From JBEIHX01 sp040381075 (GTDB taxonomy: Bacteria; Pseudomonadota; Alphaproteobacteria; Caulobacterales; Aquidulcibacteraceae): DNA of 64,000 nucleotides. A model generated the notes under the pieces. It saw nothing but the letters and a program-made list of their open reading frames with translations, was not told where the DNA came from and made no database searches. The position numbers and the translations under genes are program-made. This document shows, in pieces, positions 29,421 to 38,570 of this stretch. Position 1 is the first letter of the stretch. Each line of letters opens with the position of its first letter. The stretch is taken from assembly GCA_040381075.1 (NCBI GenBank), contig JBEIHX010000013.1:21008-85007 (forward strand), in the 5' to 3' direction.

Positions 29421-30740
29421 ATGCACGTGACGATGATCGGGACAGGGTATGTGGGCCTGGTGTCCGGGGCCTGCTTTGCAGATTTCGGCCACGTCGTGAC
29501 CTGCGTCGACAAGGACGCCGACAAGATCGCGCGCCTGCAGGCCGGCGAGATGCCGATCTTCGAGCCTGGCCTCGACGTCCTCGTCGCCCGCAACGTGCGC
29601 CAGGGCCGCCTGTCCTTCACCACCGACCCCAGGGACGCGATCCGGTCGGCCGATGCTGTGTTCATCGCCGTAGGCACGCCGTCCCGGCGCGGCGATGGTC
29701 ACGCCGATCTTTCCTACGTCTATGGCGCAGCGGAGGAGATCGCCGATCTGATGGAGGGCTATACTGTCGTTGTCACAAAGTCGACCGTTCCCGTCGGAAC
29801 TGGCGACGAGGTCGAGCGGATCATCCGCGCGCGCAATCCCGGCGCGCAGTTCGCCGTTGTGTCAAACCCTGAGTTTCTGCGCGAGGGCGCGGCCATTGAG
29901 GACTTCAAGGAGCCTGACCGCGTCGTCGTCGGCGTTCAGGATGAGCGCGCCGAAGCATTGATGCGCGAACTCTATCGTCCGCTCGCCGACGCACCCATCG
30001 TGTTCACCGGACGACGGACCAGCGAGCTGATCAAATATGCCGCCAACGGATTCCTGGCGATGAAGATCACCTTCATCAACGAGATGGCCGACCTGTGCGA
30101 GGCCGTCGGCGCGAACGTTCAGGAGGTCGCCAAGGGGATCGGACTGGACAGCCGCATCGGCCCGCGCTTCCTTCAGCCCGGTCCAGGCTATGGCGGGTCG
30201 TGCTTTCCGAAGGACACGCTCGCCCTGGTGCGGACGGCTTCGGAAGCCGGGGCCCCGATCCGCCTCATCGAAACGACGGTGCAGATCAATGATGCGCGCA
30301 AGCGCGCCATGGCCGAGAGGATAATCTCCGCCGCCGGCGGGGACGTTCGCGGCAAGACGATCGCCGTGCTTGGGCTTACCTTCAAGCCGGATACGGATGA
30401 CATGCGGGATTCGCCTGCGCTCGACATCGTGCCGGCGCTGCAGCAGGCCGGAGCGGCGGTGCGCGCTTACGATCCGGAGGGGATGCATGAGGCGGCCCGC
30501 TCGCTGTCCGGCGTCGTCTTCGCCAGCGACCCTTACGATTGCATCGCCGGCGCCCATGCAGTGGCCATACTGACGGAATGGGATGAGTTTCGCGCCCTTG
30601 ACCTTGATCGCGTGAAATCCGGAATGGTCGCCCCGGTCGTCGTAGACCTCCGCAATGTCTACAATCCCGCGGAGATGGCGCAGCAGGGCTTTGCCTATGT
30701 CAGTATCGGCCGCCCTGCCGGAGCCCCCGGCCGGACCTGA
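29421..30740 (+). CDS. ugd: UDP-glucose 6-dehydrogenase
   Basis: 439 aa. NAD-binding MIGTGYVGLVSGACFADFGH at the N-terminus, VTKSTVPVGTGDEVERI, SNPEFLREGAAIEDF, the hinge KYAANGFLAMKITFINE, catalytic Cys in GPGYGGSCFPKDT, and the C-terminal TFKPDTDDMRDSPAL are all present. The enzyme oxidises UDP-glucose to UDP-glucuronate for capsule or exopolysaccharide synthesis. GGGAGATACGGCC precedes the ATG. It is co-oriented with the kdsD-tal pair 112 bp upstream. Confidence 0.97.
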   Translation: MHVTMIGTGYVGLVSGACFADFGHVVTCVDKDADKIARLQAGEMPIFEPGLDVLVARNVRQGRLSFTTDPRDAIRSADAVFIAVGTPSRRGDGHADLSYVYGAAEEIADLMEGYTVVVTKSTVPVGTGDEVERIIRARNPGAQFAVVSNPEFLREGAAIEDFKEPDRVVVGVQDERAEALMRELYRPLADAPIVFTGRRTSELIKYAANGFLAMKITFINEMADLCEAVGANVQEVAKGIGLDSRIGPRFLQPGPGYGGSCFPKDTLALVRTASEAGAPIRLIETTVQINDARKRAMAERIISAAGGDVRGKTIAVLGLTFKPDTDDMRDSPALDIVPALQQAGAAVRAYDPEGMHEAARSLSGVVFASDPYDCIAGAHAVAILTEWDEFRALDLDRVKSGMVAPVVVDLRNVYNPAEMAQQGFAYVSIGRPAGAPGRT

Positions 30741-30857
30741 TCACCGGGCTGACCTGATACACGGGCGGATCTAATACTCAGGCGGATCTCAATGGGCCCG
30801 CCGGAGCAGAATCGCCGCGGGCGAACACATCCGCTGTGTCGCTGTCCGCGCGCAGCC

Positions 30858-30941
30858 ACAGGATGACAGCCACAGGATGACAGCCACAGGATGACAGCGA
30901 CAGGATGACAGCGACAGGATGACAGCGACAGGATGACTGGG
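30858..30941. repeat. Tandem array, 14 bp unit, 6 copies
   Basis: acaggatgacagcc/g units at 30858, 30872, 30886, 30900, 30914 and 30928. It fills the convergent gap between ugd and the ETF-QO gene. The two unit variants (agcc first, agcg later) are segregated along the array, as expected from stepwise duplication. Confidence 0.94.
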
Positions 30942-31024
30942 CCAGCGCCCGCAATGGCCCGCGTGTGGCCCGCCTGGTCGCGGGTGCGGTCGCGCCGCCC
31001 CGTGACGGGCGGAGACGGTCAATC

Positions 31025-32731
31025 TCACATGCCAGCGTAGATCGGCCCTTCACCGCCCTGCGGCGTCGTCCAGGTGATGTTCTGGTTTGGATCCTTGATG
31101 TCGCAGGTCTTGCAGTGGACGCAGTTCTGCGCATTGATCTGGAACCGTTCCTCACCGGCTGCGCCGACCCATTCGTACACCCCGGCCGGGCAGTACCGGT
31201 TCGATGGGCCTGCAAATTCGCCAAGTTCGGAGGATTTCTGCAGAGCCAGGTCACGCACCTTGAGGTGAACCGGCTGGTCCTCCTCATGATTGGTGTTCGA
31301 CAGGAATACGCTCGAGAGCTTGTCGAAACTCACCACGCCGTCCGGTTTGGGATAGTCGATCGGCTTGTGGCGCGCAGCAGGTTCGGTCGATTCTGCGTCC
31401 GTTTTCCCGTGCTTGAGCGTGCCGAACAGCGAGAAGCCGCCAAGCAGCGTCGTGGTCCACATGTCGAGGGCGCCAAGCCCAATCCCCAGCAGGCCGAACT
31501 TCGACCAGAGCGGCTTTACGTTTCGGACAAGCTGCAGGTCCTTGTAGACCCAGCTGTTGCGGTAGGCGTCCTCGAACTCCGCCACGCTGTCGCGCGCCCG
31601 GCCGGCCTGGATCGCTGCGAAGGCGCTCTCCGCCGCCAGCATGCCCGTCTTCATCGCATTGTGACTGCCCTTGATCCGCGGCACATTCACAAAGCCAGCC
31701 GAGCAGCCGATCAGCATGCCGCCGGGGAAATGAAGCTGCGGCACCGATTGCAGCCCGCCCTCGGTGATGGCGCGCGCGCCGTAGGCGAGCCGCTGTCCGC
31801 CCTCCAGCGTCGGCCGGATGTCGGGATGCTGCTTGAACCTCTGAAACTCATCGAACGGCGACAGATAGGGGTTCTTGTAGTTGAGATGCACGACGAACCC
31901 GACGGAGACCAGGTTGTCGCCGAAATGATAGAGGAACGAACCGCCGCCGGTTCCCGCGTCCAGCGGCCAGCCGAATGAGTGCTGCACAAGGCCCGGTTTG
32001 TGCCTCGCCGGGTCGACGCGCCACAGCTCCTTCAGTCCGATCCCGAACTTCTGCGGCTCGCGCCCCGCGTCGAGCGCAAATGTGCGGATCGCCTGTTTGG
32101 CCAGGGATCCGCGCACGCCCTCCGCAAGCAGGGTGTATTTTGCATGGATCTCGATGCCGGGCGTGAAGTCGCTCTTGGCTCGTCCGTCGCGCCCGACGCC
32201 CATGTCGCCGACCTGTACCCCCTTCACCGCTCCGGTCTCGTCGTGAACCAGCGCCGCCCCGGCGAAACCTGGATAGATCTCGACCCCAAGCGCTTCGGCC
32301 TGGGCGGCCAGCCAGCGGCACAGGTCGCCGAGAGATCCGATGTAGGCGCCATGATTGTTCATCAGCGGCGGCATCAGGAAGTTGGGCAGCTGCAAAGCGC
32401 CCTGCGGTCCCAGAATGAAGAAGCGGTCGTCGCGCACGGGGGTCTTGAGCGGCGCGCCGTCCTCACGCCAGGTCGGCAGCAATTCGCTGAGCGCCCGCGG
32501 ATCCACCACCGCTCCGGACAGGATATGGGCGCCGACCTCGCCGCCCTTTTCCAGGAGTGCAACGGAAATCTCGGCCCCTGCCTCGGCTGCAAGCTGCTTC
32601 AACCTGATGCCCGCCGACAGTCCGGCCGGCCCGCCGCCCACGATCAGGACATCGTACTCCATGCAATCGCGCTCGATCTGCGCCCCGTCGTTCTGAGCCC
32701 CGTCGTTCTGAGCCCCGTCGTTCTGCGCCAT
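31025..32731 (-). CDS. Electron-transfer flavoprotein-ubiquinone oxidoreductase
   Basis: 568 aa from ATG 32731, preceded by GGGGGCTGAT; a longer frame to 32869 and a shorter start at 32665 are less likely. The first ~20 residues are a GAQND repeat encoded by a 15-bp array. Then come the FAD site YDVLIVGGGPAGLSAGIRL and, in the C-terminal third, ubiquinone-binding and ferredoxin-like parts with the 4Fe-4S cysteines in RYCPAGVYEW and INAQNCVHCKTCDIKDP. It passes electrons from ETF (fatty-acid and amino-acid oxidation) to ubiquinone at the inner membrane. etfAB are not in the window. Confidence 0.96.
   Translation of the reverse strand: MAQNDGAQNDGAQNDGAQIERDCMEYDVLIVGGGPAGLSAGIRLKQLAAEAGAEISVALLEKGGEVGAHILSGAVVDPRALSELLPTWREDGAPLKTPVRDDRFFILGPQGALQLPNFLMPPLMNNHGAYIGSLGDLCRWLAAQAEALGVEIYPGFAGAALVHDETGAVKGVQVGDMGVGRDGRAKSDFTPGIEIHAKYTLLAEGVRGSLAKQAIRTFALDAGREPQKFGIGLKELWRVDPARHKPGLVQHSFGWPLDAGTGGGSFLYHFGDNLVSVGFVVHLNYKNPYLSPFDEFQRFKQHPDIRPTLEGGQRLAYGARAITEGGLQSVPQLHFPGGMLIGCSAGFVNVPRIKGSHNAMKTGMLAAESAFAAIQAGRARDSVAEFEDAYRNSWVYKDLQLVRNVKPLWSKFGLLGIGLGALDMWTTTLLGGFSLFGTLKHGKTDAESTEPAARHKPIDYPKPDGVVSFDKLSSVFLSNTNHEEDQPVHLKVRDLALQKSSELGEFAGPSNRYCPAGVYEWVGAAGEERFQINAQNCVHCKTCDIKDPNQNITWTTPQGGEGPIYAGM
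32682..32726. repeat. Tandem array, 15 bp unit, 3 copies, coding for EtfD N-terminus
   Basis: gccccgtcgttctga at 32682, 32697 and 32712 encodes GAQND repeats on the minus strand, between the initiator Met and the FAD-binding fold. Copy-number change would alter the N-terminus in 5-residue steps without frameshift. Confidence 0.9.
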
Positions 32732-32883
32732 ATCAGCCCCCGTCGGCCCGCGCCGGGCGCTGGTGCGCCACGGCGCCGAATTCGCCCGTCTTCGCTGCGT
32801 ACCTAACGCGACCAGGGCGCGCCGGAAAGGGCGCGCGCTGCGCTCGGGCCTCGCATGCGGACCGGTCACCGCTGCTCCGTTGC

Positions 32884-32945
32884 CCCCGTTCCCCCGCCCC
32901 CGTCCCCCCGCCCCCGGAGGCCCGCCCCCGGAGGCCCGCCCGGGG
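32884..32945. repeat. C-rich tandem array, ~14 bp unit
   Basis: Units like cccccggaggcccg at 32911 and 32925 are preceded by a run of CCCCCG blocks. It lies in the 32732-33095 gap between ETF-QO and divL, which shows no gene. Confidence 0.75.
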
Positions 32946-33095
32946 CGCGGCGTTCAGCTTGGCCAGCGCCAAATCCGTGCTCCCCAGGCGGCTCCAGCGC
33001 CGTTGCGGGGCTGGTGTGGACCGCTCTGCAGGCGGGTGTGACGCTTCTGGGCGTGCGTGCGCGCGCCACCGGCGTCCCGCGCAGCCTTCCGTGCG

Positions 33096-35567
33096 TCAGC
33101 CGGCGGTGCGGAGCGCCTCCACGACCGATGCAGGCTTGCCTGCGCGCACCGGCGCCCGCGCCGCAGCGCCGCATGGCAAATGTATTGAAACGCTGCACCC
33201 TTCGCCGCGCTTGGACGTCACCCCGACCCACCCGCCATGCGCTTCGACAAAGGCCCGCACCAGGGCGAGACCCAGACCAAGGCCGCTCGACTGGCGGTCT
33301 CCAGCCTCCAGCGCGCCGAACAGCGAGGCCTGTATGTCCGGGTCCATGCCGGGTCCACGGTCGGAGACGCTCAGGCGCATGGTTTCGCCCACCCGCTCGC
33401 CGGCGAGGGTGACCACCCCATTGGCCGGGGAAAAGCGGATCGCGTTCGACAGCAGTTGCGCGAGGGACTGGCGCAGACGTCTGGCGTCGACGCGCACCAT
33501 GCCCAGGTCATCGGCCCCAATGACATCGATCCGCACGCCCGCCGATGCGGCCTCCGCGCGCGCCTGCTCGGCGGCGTCCTCCAGAAGCAGACGCGCCGGC
33601 GTTTCCTCCTGGCTCAGGTCGAGCCGGCCGGACTGCACCAGCGCCATATCCAGCGTGTTGTCGATCAGACGGTCGAGCTGGCCTGCGCCGGACAGAATGG
33701 TGCGCACCTGCTCCTTCTGATCTGTGTTCAGCGGGCCCAGGACCTCTGCATCCAGAAGTTCAGCGTAGCCCTTCACGGTGGTGAGCGGCGTGCGCAGGTG
33801 ATAGGCCACGTTCTCCACCAGACGCGCCCGCAGACGCGAGGTCGCCATGAGCGCCTCCGCCTTGCTGCGCAGCGCATCCTCGACCTGACGCTGCGCCGTG
33901 ACGTCCATGAAGGCCACCAGGGTCGCCCCATCCGGCAACGGATGGGTGACATAGGTGAGGATGACGCCATCCGAGCGCGGCGGCAGCTCGCCCTGAAAGG
34001 TGGTTCTCGCCTGCGGGCTCGGATCGGCGATGCGCGCCTTGATGGATTTCCACACATCGGCGTCATGGGACAGCCGGCGCACGGCCAGCATGACGTCCTC
34101 AAACGACGCGTCCTCACTGAGTGCGCCGTCATCCAGGCCCCACAGACGGGCGAATTCCTTGTTGCGCAGGCGCAGACGGCCGTCGCTGCCGAAGACGGCC
34201 ACGGCTTCGTGCAGCCGGTCGAGCGTCGCGCCATGCACGCCGAGCAGGGACTGGTACTGCGTCTTCAGCGTCAGCATGTCAGTGATGTCGGCGAACACGA
34301 GAAGCAGGCCGCCCAGCGGATGGCGCTGGCGCGCCACGCGCAATGTGCGTCCGTTCGGGAGCGGCCAAAGGTCTTCCGGCAGATCCGCCGTCTCCTGATA
34401 CAGCGACAGCTCGTGGGCCCGCCAGGCTGCGAAGTCCGGCCGCGCCGGCAGACGGCGGCGCTCGCGCAGGCGATCGAGGATCGCGCCGTGGGTCGGGCGG
34501 TCGCGCAGCCAGCTCTCCTCCAGCTGCCAAAGCCGGGAGAAGGCGCTGTTGTGGAAGATCAGACGCTTGTCCTGGCCGAAGATCGCAACGCCGTTGTCGA
34601 GATGATTGAGTGTCTCGTCGTGCGCCTTGACATGACGCTCAAGCGCAATCCGGTACTCCTCCGCCTCGGTCTCATCGAACGACACCCCGGCCACGCCGCC
34701 GGAGATCGCGAACGCCGCCAGGCGCAACGCGCGCCGACGCCCGCCAACCACGACGTGGCGAAGATCCTCAATGAGGTCGCCGGTTTCAAGCGCGCGCTTC
34801 GACAGGTCGATCACCGATGGATCGAGCAGTGAATTCCTGTCGATCGCTGAATCAAGGTGTCTGGCCTCCACCGCCTGCAGGTAGGCGGCGTTCGCCCACT
34901 GGAGCTTGCCGCCGCCCGACAACCGCCAGACCGGCAGCGGCGCCCGCGCCGCGATGTCGTGGAAGGCGGTGGGATCGCGCGTGAGAATGTCGCGGTATTC
35001 CTCTATCCTTCCGCGCGCGCCCTGCTCTTCCATGCCCTTGATCGTGGCGTCAGTGAGCCACAGGACGGCCCGTGGGCCGGCCGTGCGTCCGTCAGCCTCC
35101 AGGAACCGGCCATGCGGCCCGTACACGGTCAGGGAGAACGGCGCCCCATCGCGGCGGAGATCGATCAGGCGACGACGCAGCGTCGTCGTCTCGCCGACTG
35201 CGTCGTGGGCTTCCAGATCGCCCAGGCCGTCCAGAATGCGCGCCGCCGCATCGGGCGTCTTTGATGCGTCCGCGAACCGGAACAGCGCTGCGAGCGCCAT
35301 CGGCGATCCGTACAGCTTGGGCAGGCCCCATTCTGTTGGGTCAGCGCCAGCGTCCTCCTCCCATACCAGGATGACGCCCGGATGGGACGCAAAGACGCTT
35401 TCCATGCGCGCGACCGTCGCCTGCCAGCGACCAGCCTCAGACCGCCATTTGCGCGAGTCTTTCCGCTCGCCGTGGGTCACCCGGAGAGCCCACAGGAGAC
35501 ACATCAACCCGAACGCCGCAAGGCCGCCCGCCACGAGAATGACGGCAGACGGCAGTTCCGCACTCAT
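33096..35567 (-). CDS. divL: DivL-type PAS sensor with tyrosine in the H-box
   Basis: 823 aa. N-terminal TM helix (AVILVAGGLAAFGLMCLLWAL), several PAS domains (~50-560), then a HisKA-like helix VENVAYHLRTPLTTVKGYAE in which the phospho-accepting His is Tyr589 (codon 33801-33803), and a HATPase (QLLSNAIRFSP, VSDRGPGMDP, SSGLGLGLALVRAF). This substitution is the hallmark of Caulobacter DivL (Tyr550), which binds DivK~P and regulates CckA and so CtrA phosphorylation and asymmetric division. Length and PAS architecture agree. CtrA-like boxes lie just upstream. Confidence 0.93.
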   Translation of the reverse strand: MSAELPSAVILVAGGLAAFGLMCLLWALRVTHGERKDSRKWRSEAGRWQATVARMESVFASHPGVILVWEEDAGADPTEWGLPKLYGSPMALAALFRFADASKTPDAAARILDGLGDLEAHDAVGETTTLRRRLIDLRRDGAPFSLTVYGPHGRFLEADGRTAGPRAVLWLTDATIKGMEEQGARGRIEEYRDILTRDPTAFHDIAARAPLPVWRLSGGGKLQWANAAYLQAVEARHLDSAIDRNSLLDPSVIDLSKRALETGDLIEDLRHVVVGGRRRALRLAAFAISGGVAGVSFDETEAEEYRIALERHVKAHDETLNHLDNGVAIFGQDKRLIFHNSAFSRLWQLEESWLRDRPTHGAILDRLRERRRLPARPDFAAWRAHELSLYQETADLPEDLWPLPNGRTLRVARQRHPLGGLLLVFADITDMLTLKTQYQSLLGVHGATLDRLHEAVAVFGSDGRLRLRNKEFARLWGLDDGALSEDASFEDVMLAVRRLSHDADVWKSIKARIADPSPQARTTFQGELPPRSDGVILTYVTHPLPDGATLVAFMDVTAQRQVEDALRSKAEALMATSRLRARLVENVAYHLRTPLTTVKGYAELLDAEVLGPLNTDQKEQVRTILSGAGQLDRLIDNTLDMALVQSGRLDLSQEETPARLLLEDAAEQARAEAASAGVRIDVIGADDLGMVRVDARRLRQSLAQLLSNAIRFSPANGVVTLAGERVGETMRLSVSDRGPGMDPDIQASLFGALEAGDRQSSGLGLGLALVRAFVEAHGGWVGVTSKRGEGCSVSIHLPCGAAARAPVRAGKPASVVEALRTAG

Positions 35568-35599
35568 GAGCCCGCGCCCCCGCGAATCATTTGACAGGA

Positions 35600-35614
35600 T
35601 TAACGAAAGGTTGA
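35600..35614. promoter_or_regulatory. Putative CtrA box upstream of divL
   Basis: TTAA-CGAAAGG-TTGA is one base from TTAA-N7-TTAA and ends ~33 bp before the divL start codon; a GAATC (CcrM-type GANTC) lies at 35584-35588. Confidence 0.45.
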
Positions 35615-35693
35615 CCGATTTGCGGCGGCTTGAAAACCGTCACCGCGCAATATCTCACAACCTGCATGGTGACATGCACCATATCTAGCGTCT

Positions 35694-35712
35694 TTACAAA
35701 TGCGTTAACCAT
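35694..35712. promoter_or_regulatory. Putative CtrA box with full TTAACCAT half-site
   Basis: TTAC-AAATGCG-TTAACCAT contains the exact Caulobacter half-site TTAACCAT (35705-35712) at the right 7-base spacing from a near half-site. It stands in an AT-richer island in the divergent gap between divL and the CysZ-like gene. Confidence 0.5.
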
Positions 35713-35926
35713 ATGCTGGGGCAAAGGTCTGCGGATGGCGAATCGGCTCTCGCCAGCGACAGCCAGCCCAGCCGGCGCAGGCGTCTCGCGGCGACTGGTC
35801 CTGGTTGTTGGGCTGGCGGGGAGAGACCCGGCCCCGACAGTTCTGTATCAGGCCTCCCCCCACAGGCCTGGCGGCTCGCAAGCTGGCCTCTGGCGAAGGC
35901 CGCGCGCCTGGTGCAGGTCCTCGCTC

Positions 35927-35970
35927 AAGCCTCCCTCTTCGGGCCTCCCTGTTCGGGCCTCCCTGTTCGG
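35927..35970. repeat. Tandem array, 14 bp unit, 3 copies
   Basis: gggcctccctgttc-type units at 35927 (diverged), 35941 and 35955. It lies in the 35568-36093 gap, whose left part holds the CtrA-like boxes; the open frame running through it into the CysZ-like gene looks non-coding. Confidence 0.88.
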
Positions 35971-36093
35971 GGACCCGGTGGGGACCCGTTTCGGGAACCC
36001 GGGCCCGGTGCGTGGTCAGCCAGCCTGCAGGACAGGTGGAAACCTGGTTCCGGCAGCGGGTACACTGCGGCCCTGGCGCGGGAGGGTGCGCGA

Positions 36094-36780
36094 ATGGGAC
36101 CAGTGCTGTCGTGTCTTGCCGCAGGCGCGAAGGACGTCTTCTCGCCGACCCTGCGCGGTCTCGCCCTGCTGTGCGTCCTTCTGGCAGGCGTCCTGCTGGC
36201 GGCTCTCGTATGGGCCGCCCTGACCGCCCTCGGTCCGCGCATCGAGCTTCCCTGGTCATGGGCCGCCACTGGACTTGAATGGCTGGCCGGGGTCGCGGTC
36301 GTCCTGCTTGCGCTGGTCCTGCTTCCCCCGGCGGGCATGCTGATCGCGGGCCTGCTGCTCGACGCAGCCGCCCATCGGGTCGAGACGCGGGCCTTTCCGG
36401 ATGATCCTCCGGGGCGCAATCTCGCGCCGCAGGAGGGGCTCGCCGCCGGTCTGCGCATCGCCAGTCTGGCCCTGGCGCTGAACGTGCTGGCGATCCCGCT
36501 GCTGTTCATTCCCGTGGTGAACGTGATCGCATACCTGGCGCTCAACGCCTTCCTCGCCGGGCGGGAGTATTTCAGCCTTGCCTCACTGCGGTTCCGCAGC
36601 TGGCGGGAAGGCCGGGCCCTGCGTCGGCGGCACTGGGGGCGGATCTTCCTGGCCGGCCTGGGGGTTGCGGTGTGGATGTCAGTCCCCATGCTCAACCTGA
36701 CCACGCCGCTGTTCGCAATCGCCGTCATGACGCGCCTGCACAAGCGCGTCAGCGCGCCGGCGTCTCCTCCCACGCCCTGA
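36094..36780 (+). CDS. CysZ-like (EI24 domain) membrane protein
   Basis: 228 aa from ATG 36094, preceded by GGGAGGGTGCGCGA. Four strong TM regions (LRGLALLCVLLAGVLLAALV; GVAVVLLALVLLPPAGMLIA; ALNVLAIPLLFIPVVNVIAY; IFLAGLGVAVWMSVPMLNL) and the NAFLAGREYFSLASLRF segment match EI24/CysZ proteins. CysZ imports sulfate in enterobacteria; alphaproteobacterial relatives are often uncharacterised. The 3' end overlaps the convergent dCTP deaminase by 32 bp. Confidence 0.85.
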   Translation: MGPVLSCLAAGAKDVFSPTLRGLALLCVLLAGVLLAALVWAALTALGPRIELPWSWAATGLEWLAGVAVVLLALVLLPPAGMLIAGLLLDAAAHRVETRAFPDDPPGRNLAPQEGLAAGLRIASLALALNVLAIPLLFIPVVNVIAYLALNAFLAGREYFSLASLRFRSWREGRALRRRHWGRIFLAGLGVAVWMSVPMLNLTTPLFAIAVMTRLHKRVSAPASPPTP

Positions 36781-37771
36781 AGTGCTTCGACAGCTTGAGG
36801 CCCTGGCCCTGATAATGCGAGTGGCTGCGGCCGTATGGCGTGCGCGGAGCGCTCGCCATGGGCTCAAACACCAGCCTGCCGACCGGTTGGCCATGCTCAA
36901 GGACGAACGGCACATCGCGCGAGCGCACTTCGAGGACTGCGCGCCCCTGCGATCCGTCCACGCCGAAACCCGGATCGAAAAAGCCAGCGTAGTGCGCCCG
37001 GAATTCGCCAAGCTCCGGCATGATCGGGGCCATCTCCGCAGCCTCCATGAGCGGGATCACCACGGTCTCGTTTGAGGCCAGGATGTAAAACTCTCCCGGA
37101 TCCAGGATCAGCTTGCCGCGTCGCGCCGACAGGGGCTCCCAGTAGTCGGCCGGATCATGGCTGCCTACGCCGGCGACATCCACTGCGCGCGAATGACGCT
37201 TGGCGCGGAAGCCTGCAGGACCGCGTCGCGCCAGATCGACGGTGAAGGTCATTTCCCGCGTGGCGACTGGCGCGCCGCGCCTCAGCCGCACTTGGGCCAG
37301 CCGGTCGCCGGTGCGCACCAGGATGGAGAAGGTTCGCGGGCTTATTTCCAGATAAAGAGGTCCGCGGTAGCCGCGCGGCGCCAGATCGAAACGGCTCGCC
37401 CGGTCGGCCAGCACCCGTGTGAAGACGTCGATCCGGCCTGTGGAGCTCTTGGGATTGGCCGCCCCCTCGATGTCGTCGGGCAGGGCGAGGCTTTCCAGGA
37501 GCGGCGCCAGATACACGCAGCCGGTCTCCAGCACCGCACCCGCGCGCAGGTCGATCGTGTGCATCAGCAGATCGCGGTCGAGGCGCTCCGCAACTGTGGC
37601 GCCTGCGCCCGGCAGGAAACTTGCGCGAAGCCGATGCGCCACGGGGCCCAGACGCAGATCGAGGCTCGCGGGCTGGATCTGGTCAGCCAGAAGGGCCGTC
37701 GGCGCAGCGATTGCGCCAGCCGCCAGAAGGGTCTCGATCTCATGATCCGGCAAAACGCCCTGGCGCATCAC
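36749..37771 (-). CDS. dcd: 2'-deoxycytidine 5'-triphosphate deaminase, long alphaproteobacterial form
   Basis: 340 aa, about twice the classical Dcd length. Residues ~30-180 have the dUTPase-like fold (QIQPASLDLRLG, ANPKSSTGRIDVFTRV). A second, similar half follows (LILDPGEFYILASNETV, FFDPGFGVDGSQGRAVLEV), as in the duplicated form common in alphaproteobacteria. It deaminates dCTP to dUTP for thymidylate supply. A GGGGGCTGTG precedes the double ATG. Confidence 0.9.
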   Translation of the reverse strand: MMRQGVLPDHEIETLLAAGAIAAPTALLADQIQPASLDLRLGPVAHRLRASFLPGAGATVAERLDRDLLMHTIDLRAGAVLETGCVYLAPLLESLALPDDIEGAANPKSSTGRIDVFTRVLADRASRFDLAPRGYRGPLYLEISPRTFSILVRTGDRLAQVRLRRGAPVATREMTFTVDLARRGPAGFRAKRHSRAVDVAGVGSHDPADYWEPLSARRGKLILDPGEFYILASNETVVIPLMEAAEMAPIMPELGEFRAHYAGFFDPGFGVDGSQGRAVLEVRSRDVPFVLEHGQPVGRLVFEPMASAPRTPYGRSHSHYQGQGLKLSKHFRAWEETPAR

Positions 37772-37831
37772 AGCCCCCGACCTGCGCGGGGGTATGACCC
37801 TCTTTGGACCTGAAGGAAAGGGCGTCGCGCG

Positions 37832-38260
37832 TCAGTCCGGCGCAGCGTCAGCCTTGCGCTCCGGCCTCGCGACCAAGCTCAGGGATTTCACGAAGCAGCG
37901 CTCATGGCCCACAAGAACCGATGAAAACCGGTCAAAGGTCCCGCGCGCATCAACCACGAAGGAGATCTCCTCGGCGAACCGCAGGCCAATGCACCGATTG
38001 AGGAACTCCGCACGGTAGGTCTTGCCCCCGACCGTCTCGATCAGCAGAGCGCCGTCCTTCTGGGGTGCGAAATTGCGGATCTGGCCGAGCGACGCAAATG
38101 GGATCTCGGCGGCGCGCGCGGGCGTCGCGGCGACGGTTTGGGCGGCGCCGGCGACCGCTGCGTCCGGCGGAACGCCAGCCGCGCCAGCCGAGACGGCGGG
38201 GGCGCCAAGGGCAAGGCCGATCGCGAGCAGGGCGGGAGCGAGCGCAGAGGTGTGAGCCAT
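37832..38260 (-). CDS. Exported small protein, DUF6491-like
   Basis: 142 aa from ATG 38260, preceded by GGTGGGAAC. Signal peptide (LAPALLAIGLALGAPAVSAGA), then a ~85-residue domain with IRNFAPQKDGALLIETVGG, YRAEFLNRCIGLRFAEEI and GTFDRFSSVLVGHERCFVK. The two Cys and the WxxD/IRNF region resemble DUF6491, assigned from memory. Periplasmic; function unknown. Confidence 0.7.
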   Translation of the reverse strand: MAHTSALAPALLAIGLALGAPAVSAGAAGVPPDAAVAGAAQTVAATPARAAEIPFASLGQIRNFAPQKDGALLIETVGGKTYRAEFLNRCIGLRFAEEISFVVDARGTFDRFSSVLVGHERCFVKSLSLVARPERKADAAPD

Positions 38261-38298
38261 GTTCCCACCATGAGACCGGATGCTGCAGCGCGCCAATC

Positions 38299-38354
38299 AA
38301 ACCCCTGTGAGCAAACCCCTGTGAGCGAACCCCTGTGGGCAAACCCCTGTGGGA
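38299..38354. repeat. Tandem array, 14 bp unit, 4 copies
   Basis: aaacccctgtgagc at 38299, 38313, 38327 and 38341 with drift to gtggg in later copies. One of two arrays in the 38261-38706 gap between the DUF6491-like gene start and the marR 3' end. Confidence 0.94.
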
Positions 38355-38570
38355 TTCGGATCACCAGCCCCGCCCCGGGCCGGCGTGCGGTGTTCGACGC
38401 CCACGGGTCCCTCCACCCGTTCGGGCCTCCAGGCGTCAGCGGGGCGGTCCGGTCGCTCCTGGATGCCATGCGACCGCATCTGGCTGCGCGCCCCTCGGCC
38501 AGGCGCCCAGTCGCCGGGTTTCCAGTCGCCTGGTTCCCAGGGGCCGTGCGCCCAGGAGGGGGGCCCAGCA

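Noticed and set aside
33237..34832. Plus-strand open frame of ~530 codons across divL
   Set aside because: Antisense shadow of divL without motifs.
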